Both the position numbers and the translations under genes were made by a program. This document shows, piece by piece, positions 1-5,335 of a stretch of 5,335 bases of DNA (positions are counted from its first letter, which is position 1; every line of letters starts with the position of its first letter). Location: the NCBI GenBank assembly GCA_017556845.1, contig JAFYMA010000068.1, forward strand, positions 1-5,335. The letters are read 5' to 3'. The notes beneath the pieces were generated by a model. That model did no database searches. It was given only the letters and a program-made list of their open reading frames with translations, and was not told where the DNA came from. Source of the DNA: Clostridia bacterium (GTDB lineage: Bacteria > Bacillota > Clostridia > Oscillospirales > CAG-272).

Positions 1-605
1 AGAATCCCAAGATAAGACAGAAGCTCCGCGTAGTATTCCTTGAAAACTACTGCGTATCAGCAGCGGAAATACTCATTCCGTCTGCAGACATAAGCCAGCA
101 GATCTCTCTTGCCGGTAAGGAAGCAAGCGGTACGGGCAATATGAAGCTGATGATAAACGGTGCTGTTACTATCGGTACTCTTGACGGAGCAAACGTGGAA
201 ATGTACGAATCACTCGGCGATGAAAACTTCTTCCTGTTCGGTATGACGGCAGACGAGGTGGACAAGGTATGGCGCGAGGGATATAAGTCAAGCACATATT
301 ACAGTGCAAGTCCGATACTGAAGGGCGTTGTGGAATCGCTCAACAAGGGCTTCAACGGATTTTCATTTGCTGATTTCTCCAACTATCTGCTCTTTGACGG
401 TAATATTTCCGACCCATATATGTGCTTTGCTGATTTCAATTCCTACAATACAGTTCACAACCGTATGGATCTTGCGTACGAGGACAGAGCATCGTGGCTT
501 TCAATGAGTGCCGTTAACATTGCATCCGCAGGCAGATTTGCTGCAGACAGAGCCGTCAAGGAGTATGCTGATAATATATGGGGACTTACACAGGTAACTG
601 ACTGA
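1..605 (+). CDS. glgP: Glycogen/starch (alpha-glucan) phosphorylase, C-terminal part (5' end outside window)
   Basis: This is the last 200 residues of a glycogen phosphorylase (GT35), read in frame from base 3 and ending at TGA 603-605. The enzyme removes terminal glucose from alpha-1,4-glucans with phosphate, giving glucose-1-phosphate in the cytoplasm. The signature is unmistakable: EASGTGNMK followed by an NGAVTIGTLDGANVEM stretch. The lysine of GTGNMK (bases 144-146) is the one that carries pyridoxal phosphate in the family. The end is also typical, with a NIASAGRF segment and a final helix ending near EYADNIW. Family members are usually about 750-850 residues, so roughly three quarters of the gene lies upstream. 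The ATG at 141 is inside the conserved PLP motif and is not a start. The gene is followed after one base by the GH13 gene, which fits a glucan-degradation operon. Identity is certain at family level; the preferred substrate (glycogen or maltodextrin) cannot be told from this part. Confidence 0.96.
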   Translation, partial: NPKIRQKLRVVFLENYCVSAAEILIPSADISQQISLAGKEASGTGNMKLMINGAVTIGTLDGANVEMYESLGDENFFLFGMTADEVDKVWREGYKSSTYYSASPILKGVVESLNKGFNGFSFADFSNYLLFDGNISDPYMCFADFNSYNTVHNRMDLAYEDRASWLSMSAVNIASAGRFAADRAVKEYADNIWGLTQVTD

Positions 606-609
606 TATG
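592..609 (+). promoter_or_regulatory. Stop-start junction glgP / GH13 gene (translational coupling)
   Basis: The phosphorylase stop TGA (603-605) is followed after one base by the GH13 start ATG (607-609), forming TGATATG. The only Shine-Dalgarno-like bases nearby are AGG at 592-594, 12 bases from the start, which is weak and far. Translation of the GH13 gene therefore probably depends on ribosomes that terminate at the phosphorylase stop and restart. No room exists for a separate promoter in the gap; the coupling itself is inferred. Confidence 0.55.
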
Positions 610-2457
610 CTCCCGTTTCATATAGATCAGTATTCGCCGTTTACAGTTAAAAAGACGGTTCTTTCAAATACAAGCTATAATTGCGCATTTGAGGAGGGGA
701 AGATAAAAATTTCCCTTCTCTGTCCGCGTATATACTGTCTTAACGGATGTTATCTGAAGCTTGATCACGATTTTGAAAGCAAAACAGACGTAGTAAAAAT
801 GCGTTATTGCGGTATTGAGGACGGATGCGATCTTTATACCTGCACCGTTTCACCGTGTACGGGACTGTACTATTTTTATTTCACCGCACTGTGCGACGGC
901 AAGGAATACACGGTGGAATCATGCGGCGATGAAAAGCACGGCCGTATAACAGAAGAATATCCCGACAAGTTCCAGCTTATGATCTACAAAACTGAATACA
1001 CTCCTGTCAAATGGTTTTCAGACGGAGCGATGTATCATATTTTCGTTGACCGTTTTTGCAGATCGGACCGCAAGATCCCCGTAAGAGATGATGCGGTAAT
1101 GATAAACGATTGGTACGGCGGAAAGGTCGAATATGCAGAATACCCCGGACAGCCTTTGAAAAACAATACGTTTTTCGGCGGCGATCTGTACGGAATATGC
1201 AGTAAGCTGGACTATCTTTCGTCTTTAGGTATAACAACGCTCTATTTATCTCCCGTATTCAAAGCATACTCCAACCACAAATACGATACGGGTGATTATA
1301 CGGCAATAGACGAAATGTTCGGCGGTCAGAAGGCTTTTAAAAAGCTCGTTAAAGAAGCCCATAGCAGAAATATGAAAATAATTCTCGACGGAGTTTTCAA
1401 TCACACGGGCGATGACAGTATATATTTCAATAAATACAAAAAGTACGATAGCTGCGGTGCTTACAACGGCAAGGAAAGTCCGTATTACAGCTGGTACGAC
1501 TTTTCCGAGTATCCCGATAAATATAGAAGCTGGTGGGGCATAAGCATTCTTCCCTCTCTTAATCATACGCGTTCTTCACTGCGTGAATTTTTGTGCGGTG
1601 AAAACGGAGTTATCAGATATTGGCTGCGTCAGGGTGCTGACGGTTGGCGGCTTGACGTTGCTGACGAATTGCCCGAGGATCTGCTTTTTGACATAAAAAA
1701 GGCAGCCGATGCAGAAAAGCCCGGATCACTCGTTATCGGTGAGGTGTGGGAGGATGCTTCCAATAAAATAGCATATTCCTCAAGAAGACACTATTTTTCC
1801 GGCAAGGCTCTGGACGGAGTAATGAATTATCCGCTCAGAAACGCCGTCATATCGTATTCCAAATACGGCGATGAGTGTGCAATGAATTATGCCTTGACGA
1901 TACTTTCACGCCATTATCCTCAGTATTCCTTATTGAATACGATGAACTTTCTGGGAACACACGATACGGAAAGAATTCTGACCGTTCTCGGCGGTGAGGA
2001 TGCCGCCAATGCATCAGGCTCACAGCTTTCGGAAATGAGAATGACGCCCGAGCAGCTCAAGGAAGGCAAAAAGCGTTTACGCTTTGCTTTTGCGCTTTTA
2101 GCTTGCTGTCCCGGTGTTCCTTGCATATATTACGGTGACGAGGCAGGCTGTGAGGGTTACCGTGACCCATTCAACAGAAGACCGTATCCGTGGGGAAAAG
2201 AGGACACAGAGCTTGTTGAGTATTTTAAAAATATTCTTAAAATGAGAAAAAAGCACAAAGCGTTAAGAGGCGGAAAAACCGACGTTGTATATGCCGAAAA
2301 CGGTGTTCTGGTTTTCAGACGTTATATCGGAAACCACGGCGTTTTGTGTATATTCAACGGCAATCAATACAATAAATGCGTTTATGTCGGTGGCGAAAAG
2401 CTCATGCTTGACGGTATGTCCTTTACACTGAAGGAATACGCGGAAAGGAATAAATGA
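607..2457 (+). CDS. GH13 alpha-amylase family enzyme, neopullulanase/cyclomaltodextrinase-like
   Basis: A 616-residue glycoside hydrolase of family 13, expected to hydrolyse alpha-1,4 (perhaps also alpha-1,6) bonds in maltodextrins or branched glucan remnants. Residues 1 to about 125 form a beta-rich N-terminal domain, and the (beta/alpha)8 barrel begins near AMYHIFVDRF (141-150). All catalytic regions are intact: SNHKYDTGDY (222-231), DGVFNH (261-266), GWRLDVADE with nucleophile D350, GEVWEDA with acid/base E379, and FLGTHDTE with transition-state aspartate D453. GVPCIYYGDE (503-512) and a short C-terminal beta domain follow. There is no signal peptide, so it should be cytoplasmic, in keeping with the phosphorylase just upstream. 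The start at 607 is chosen because it abuts the upstream stop and the next in-frame ATG is at codon 65. The N-terminal domain is unusually rich in cysteine. The GH13 subfamily (20-like or 39-like) and exact specificity are not settled by reading alone. Confidence 0.93.
   Translation: MLPFHIDQYSPFTVKKTVLSNTSYNCAFEEGKIKISLLCPRIYCLNGCYLKLDHDFESKTDVVKMRYCGIEDGCDLYTCTVSPCTGLYYFYFTALCDGKEYTVESCGDEKHGRITEEYPDKFQLMIYKTEYTPVKWFSDGAMYHIFVDRFCRSDRKIPVRDDAVMINDWYGGKVEYAEYPGQPLKNNTFFGGDLYGICSKLDYLSSLGITTLYLSPVFKAYSNHKYDTGDYTAIDEMFGGQKAFKKLVKEAHSRNMKIILDGVFNHTGDDSIYFNKYKKYDSCGAYNGKESPYYSWYDFSEYPDKYRSWWGISILPSLNHTRSSLREFLCGENGVIRYWLRQGADGWRLDVADELPEDLLFDIKKAADAEKPGSLVIGEVWEDASNKIAYSSRRHYFSGKALDGVMNYPLRNAVISYSKYGDECAMNYALTILSRHYPQYSLLNTMNFLGTHDTERILTVLGGEDAANASGSQLSEMRMTPEQLKEGKKRLRFAFALLACCPGVPCIYYGDEAGCEGYRDPFNRRPYPWGKEDTELVEYFKNILKMRKKHKALRGGKTDVVYAENGVLVFRRYIGNHGVLCIFNGNQYNKCVYVGGEKLMLDGMSFTLKEYAERNK
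2444..2449 (+). promoter_or_regulatory. Ribosome binding site of the hydratase gene
   Basis: AAAGGA lies nine bases before the ATG at 2459, inside the last codons of the GH13 gene. It supports the 2459 start together with the TGATATG junction (2455-2461), where one base separates the GH13 stop from the hydratase start. It is stronger than the site in front of the GH13 gene, so this cistron could also be initiated independently. Confidence 0.6.
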
Positions 2458-2458
2458 T

Positions 2459-4681
2459 ATGGTAAAGCTGATAAGACAAGGCGTTGTTTACAGCAAGGAC
2501 AAGGGTATTGAGATATCTGCCCTTTCTCCCGACGTTAAAGAAAGTGCAAAAAAGAAAACGATAGCATATCCGATATTATCCTCGCACAGCGTAACGAGCG
2601 GCGATGAACTGAAAATAAAATTCGATGCTATGGCTTCGCACGATATAACGTACGTCGGAATCATACAAACGGCAAGAGCGAGCGGACTTAAGGAATTTCC
2701 GATTCCCTACGTTCTTACTAACTGCCACAACTCACTTTGCGCAGTAGGCGGTACGATAAACGAGGATGACCACGTATTCGGTCTTTCTGCTGCCAAGAAA
2801 TACGGCGGAATTTACGTTCCCGCACATCAGGCAGTCATTCACTCTTATATGCGTGAAATGATGGCAGGCTGCGGAAAGATGATAATCGGATCTGACTCGC
2901 ATACAAGATACGGCGCTTTGGGAACTATGGCAGTAGGAGAAGGAGGCCCTGAGCTTGTAAAACAGCTTCTTGGAAGAACTTATGACGTTAAGCGTCCTGA
3001 GGTCATCGCCGTATATCTTACCGGCAAGCCAAAAGCGGGTATAGGCCCGCACGACGTTGCTCTGGCACTTATCGGGGCAACATTCAAAGACGGCTTTGTA
3101 AAAAATAAGGTTCTTGAATTTATCGGTGACGGTATCGGCAATCTGCCGATAGAATTCCGTAACGGTATAGACGTTATGACGACCGAAACAACGTGTCTTT
3201 CTTCTATCTGGATGACGGACGAAGAAACCAAGAGATATTTTGAGCTTCACGGACGCGTTGAGGATTATAAGCCTTTGTCACCTGAGGACGGGGCATATTA
3301 TGACGGAGCAGTTATAATAGATCTGTCGAAGATGGAAAGCATGATCGCTTTACCTATCCATCCGTCAAACACTTACACGATAAAGGAATTTAACGAAAAC
3401 GCACAAGAGATACTTGCAGAGGTTTCAAAGAAGGCTGCAAAGGAGCTTGGCGTTTCAGGATTTGATCTTACGGGCAAATACCACAACGGCGGCGTTTGGG
3501 CAGACCAGGGCGTAATTGCCGGCTGTGCAGGCGGTATTTTCGACAACGTATGTGCCGCGGGCGACATATTAAGAGGAAAGAGCACGGGTTGTAACGCCTT
3601 TTCCCTTTCCGTATATCCCGCAAGCCAGCCTGCGTATTTACAGCTTATGCGCAACGGTATATGCACAGATCTTATGTCTTGCAGTGCAACGCTTCGCACG
3701 GCATTCTGCGGTCCTTGCTTCGGTGCAGGTGATGTTCCTGCAAATAACGGTCTTTCATTGAGACATACAACGAGAAACTTTGCAAACAGAGAAGGCTCAA
3801 AGCCCGGCGAAGGACAGATCGCATCCGTCGCACTTATGGATGCACGCTCTATTGCGGCAACTGCGGCTAACGGCGGAAAAATAACTGCCGCCACCGAAAT
3901 TGACGTTCAGTACAATACTTACGAATACAAATTCGACGATACGGTATACAAAAACAGAGTTTACTTCGGATACGGAAAGGCAGATCCGAGGCAGGAGCTT
4001 ATACTCGGTCCAAACATCACAGACTGGCCCGAAATGTATCCTCTTTCCGACAATCTTCTGTTAAAGGTCGCATCTTATATAACCGACCCTGTAACAACGA
4101 CGGACGAGCTTATCCCATCGGGAGAATCCTCATCGTACCGTTCAAATCCGCACCGCTTGTCAGAGCTTACTCTGTCAAGAAAGGACCCGAAATACGTCGG
4201 TAACGCAAAAGCAATACGCACTATCGAATATGACAGAAGAAACGGCAAAAAGGTATTTGAAGGCGAGCTTTCCGATATTGCAGCAAAGCACTCTTTAACA
4301 GAGGAAAACTGTATGCTCGGAAGCGTTATTTACGCAAACAAGCCCGGTGACGGCTCTGCCCGCGAGCAAGCGGCATCATGTCAGAGAGTTCTCGGCGGAA
4401 GCGCAAATATTGCATTGGAATACGCAACGAAGCGTTACAGGAGCAACGTGATAAACTGGGGAATGATTCCCTTCACCGTTGACACAGCGCCCGAAATTGC
4501 CGTCGGCGATTACATCGTAATACCGAATATCAAAAAGGCGGTTCTGGAAGATGCACCGACAGTCACAGCATACGTTTACGGAAGCAATAACGCTTGTATC
4601 GAGCTTACTATGCCCTCACTTACAGACGATGAAAGAAAGATCATTCTTGCAGGCTGTCTGATCAATTTCTACAAATATTAA
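2459..4681 (+). CDS. Aconitase-superfamily hydratase, YbhJ-like, substrate unknown
   Basis: A complete 740-residue [4Fe-4S] hydratase of the aconitase/isopropylmalate isomerase superfamily. The catalytic domains run from about residue 20 to 500, and the swivel domain from about 545 to the end. Motifs matching mitochondrial aconitase, aligned by eye, are D104-H105 (aconitase D100-H101), GSDSHT with D146-S147-H148 (165-167), and E243 (262). The three cluster cysteines are C356 in GCAGG and C417/C420 in FCGPC (358, 421, 424). R439 and R444 (447, 452), R561 in YRSN (580) and GSARE with S633/R635 (S642/R644) follow. The second serine of the aconitase GSSRE motif is alanine here (A634). Ordinary bacterial aconitases of this sort are about 640 residues or about 890; the 740 length and sequence style fit the uncharacterised YbhJ-type 'hydratase' group. 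A soluble cytoplasmic enzyme is expected. It is coupled to the GH13 gene by a one-base gap, an unexplained pairing. Family is sure; reaction is not known, and aconitate hydratase activity is possible but unproven. Confidence 0.9.
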   Translation: MVKLIRQGVVYSKDKGIEISALSPDVKESAKKKTIAYPILSSHSVTSGDELKIKFDAMASHDITYVGIIQTARASGLKEFPIPYVLTNCHNSLCAVGGTINEDDHVFGLSAAKKYGGIYVPAHQAVIHSYMREMMAGCGKMIIGSDSHTRYGALGTMAVGEGGPELVKQLLGRTYDVKRPEVIAVYLTGKPKAGIGPHDVALALIGATFKDGFVKNKVLEFIGDGIGNLPIEFRNGIDVMTTETTCLSSIWMTDEETKRYFELHGRVEDYKPLSPEDGAYYDGAVIIDLSKMESMIALPIHPSNTYTIKEFNENAQEILAEVSKKAAKELGVSGFDLTGKYHNGGVWADQGVIAGCAGGIFDNVCAAGDILRGKSTGCNAFSLSVYPASQPAYLQLMRNGICTDLMSCSATLRTAFCGPCFGAGDVPANNGLSLRHTTRNFANREGSKPGEGQIASVALMDARSIAATAANGGKITAATEIDVQYNTYEYKFDDTVYKNRVYFGYGKADPRQELILGPNITDWPEMYPLSDNLLLKVASYITDPVTTTDELIPSGESSSYRSNPHRLSELTLSRKDPKYVGNAKAIRTIEYDRRNGKKVFEGELSDIAAKHSLTEENCMLGSVIYANKPGDGSAREQAASCQRVLGGSANIALEYATKRYRSNVINWGMIPFTVDTAPEIAVGDYIVIPNIKKAVLEDAPTVTAYVYGSNNACIELTMPSLTDDERKIILAGCLINFYKY

Positions 4682-4686
4682 TTAAC

Positions 4687-4727
4687 TGAAAATTATCATA
4701 AATTATATTTTTAAAGTTTCATTTTTT
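4687..4727 (+). terminator. Weak candidate intrinsic terminator after the hydratase gene
   Basis: Bases 4687-4694 (TGAAAATT) can pair with 4714-4721 (AAGTTTCA) with one A-G mismatch, and the stem is followed directly by six T residues (4722-4727). The stem has only one G-C pair and a 19-base AT-rich loop, so it is far weaker than a standard terminator. It sits where the end of the operon is expected, just before the next promoter. No GC-rich hairpin is present in the spacer, so read-through into the GAPDH gene is possible. Confidence 0.3.
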
Positions 4728-4729
4728 CC

Positions 4730-4758
4730 TTGATATTAACTCAAAAATGTTGTATACT
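4730..4758 (+). promoter_or_regulatory. Sigma-A-type promoter of the GAPDH gene
   Basis: TTGATA (4730-4735) and TATACT (4753-4758) are each five of six matches to the -35 and -10 consensus and are separated by exactly 17 bases. Transcription would begin near 4765, leaving a leader of about 46 bases before the ATG at 4811. The setting, an AT-rich gap upstream of a highly expressed glycolytic gene, fits well. The start site is predicted, not observed. Confidence 0.72.
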
Positions 4759-4779
4759 TTCAGTAAATACGATATTATA

Positions 4780-4791
4780 TTTAATATTAAA
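4780..4791. repeat. 12-base perfect palindrome in the GAPDH leader
   Basis: TTTAATATTAAA is a perfect inverted repeat lying between the predicted transcription start and the ribosome binding site. It could be an operator half-site pair, but it is made only of A and T in very AT-rich DNA, so chance is a fair explanation. It does not match a full Rex or CcpA consensus by eye. Confidence 0.25.
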
Positions 4792-4797
4792 AAAATT

Positions 4798-4802
4798 GGA
4801 GG
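4798..4802 (+). promoter_or_regulatory. Strong ribosome binding site of the GAPDH gene
   Basis: GGAGG, eight bases upstream of the ATG at 4811, with an A-rich spacer. It fixes the start codon and is the strongest such site in the window, consistent with high expression. Confidence 0.9.
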
Positions 4803-4810
4803 ATAAAAAA

Positions 4811-5335
4811 ATGGCAGTAAAAGTTGCTATTAACGGCTTCGGCCGTATCGGAAGACTTGCTTTCCGCCAGATGTTCGGCGCAGAAGGCTATGAGGTTGTA
4901 GCTATCAACGACCTTACAGATCCCAAGATGCTTGCTCATCTTCTCAAGTATGACACAGCACAGGGCAGATACCTCGGTCACACTGTTGAATGTGATGAAA
5001 ATTCCATCACAGTTGACGGTAAGAAGATCACTATCTACAGCGAAAAGGATGCCGCTAACCTTCCTTGGGGTGAAATCGGTGTTGACGTTGTTCTTGAGTG
5101 CACAGGCTTCTACACTTCTAAGGCTAAGGCACAGGCTCACATCGACGCAGGTGCAAAGAAGGTAGTTATTTCCGCTCCCGCTGGTAATGACCTTCCTACG
5201 ATCGTATTCAGCGTAAACGAGAATACTCTTACAAAGGATGACACGATCATTTCCGCTGCATCCTGCACAACAAACTGCTTGGCTCCTATGGCTAAGGCTC
5301 TTAACGATTATGCTCCTATCCAGAGCGGTATCATG
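4811..5335 (+). CDS. gap: Glyceraldehyde-3-phosphate dehydrogenase, type I, N-terminal part (3' end outside window)
   Basis: The first 175 codons of phosphorylating GAPDH, which converts glyceraldehyde-3-phosphate, NAD+ and phosphate to 1,3-bisphosphoglycerate in glycolysis. The open frame runs off the window end; the family is about 335 residues, so a little over half is seen. The Rossmann NAD-binding motif INGFGRIGR is at residues 7-15, and N33-D34 follows the second strand, as expected for NAD use. SAPAGND (about 120-127) precedes the active-site motif SAASCTTNC, whose catalytic cysteine is C152. The start at 4811 is fixed by GGAGG at 4798-4802. Codon use differs from the upstream genes: of 14 isoleucine codons 11 are ATC, 3 are ATT and none is ATA, whereas the amylase and hydratase genes use ATA often. 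That is typical of a highly expressed gene. It has its own promoter and is probably a separate unit from the glucan operon. Confidence 0.97.
   Translation, partial: MAVKVAINGFGRIGRLAFRQMFGAEGYEVVAINDLTDPKMLAHLLKYDTAQGRYLGHTVECDENSITVDGKKITIYSEKDAANLPWGEIGVDVVLECTGFYTSKAKAQAHIDAGAKKVVISAPAGNDLPTIVFSVNENTLTKDDTIISAASCTTNCLAPMAKALNDYAPIQSGIM

Noticed and set aside
141..605. Separate 154-codon gene starting at ATG 141
   Set aside because: The ATG is the methionine of the phosphorylase GTGNMK motif; conserved phosphorylase sequence continues upstream in frame to base 3.
1246..1566. 106-codon - strand frame with a hydrophobic stretch that could pass for a membrane segment
   Set aside because: It is antisense to the GH13 barrel core; the hydrophobic run comes from reverse reading of Lys/Asn/Tyr-rich codons.
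2732..3250. 172-codon open frame on the - strand
   Set aside because: Lies wholly inside the hydratase gene on the opposite strand, has no recognisable motif, and the + strand frame is clearly a conserved enzyme.
3373..3894. 173-codon open frame on the - strand
   Set aside because: Antisense shadow over the iron-sulfur cysteine region of the hydratase; composition follows the + strand codons and no family is recognisable.
2459..4681. Assignment as the large subunit of isopropylmalate isomerase (LeuC)
   Set aside because: The protein is 740 residues and carries its own C-terminal swivel domain with GSARE; LeuC lacks this domain, which is a separate protein (LeuD).
4682..4810. CcpA (cre) or Rex operator in the GAPDH upstream region
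   Set aside because: No stretch matches either consensus over its full length; only short A/T palindromes are seen, which are common by chance in such DNA.
4787..5140. 117-codon - strand frame and an overlapping + strand frame at 4932-5165
   Set aside because: Both are out-of-frame readings of the GAPDH gene, whose real frame begins at 4811 and stays open to the window end.

Overview
The window looks like chromosomal DNA from a low-to-moderate GC anaerobic Firmicute, most plausibly a gut Clostridia member of the Ruminococcus/Oscillospiraceae type. The basis is the style of the proteins, the AT-rich intergenic DNA with a sigma-A-like promoter, the strong GGAGG ribosome binding site, and the storage-glucan gene content. 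The taxonomic placement is inference; no rRNA or other marker gene is present. All recognisable genes lie on the + strand, and there is no sign of mobile DNA, RNA genes or CRISPR.

Left part (1-4681): three genes are packed head to tail. They are the 3' end of glycogen/starch phosphorylase (about 200 residues including the PLP lysine), a complete 616-residue cytoplasmic GH13 alpha-amylase-family enzyme of the neopullulanase/cyclomaltodextrinase type, and a complete 740-residue aconitase-superfamily hydratase of the poorly characterised YbhJ-like kind. Each of the two junctions is the same heptamer TGATATG, with one base between stop and start, so the three are very probably one transcript with coupled translation.

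Right part (4682-5335): a 129-base AT-rich spacer holds a weak candidate terminator, a good promoter (TTGATA, 17 bases, TATACT) and a strong ribosome binding site. These lead into the first 175 codons of glyceraldehyde-3-phosphate dehydrogenase, which runs off the end of the window and has the codon bias of a highly expressed gene.

Together, the phosphorylase would release glucose-1-phosphate from glucan chains, and the GH13 enzyme would cut the branched or short remnants. GAPDH then acts downstream in glycolysis. The hydratase is the odd member: it keeps the aconitase iron-sulfur cysteines and most active-site residues, but its substrate is unknown and it has no obvious reason to be in a glucan-breakdown operon. 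It is the item most worth following up. Nothing here is clearly a wholly new system.
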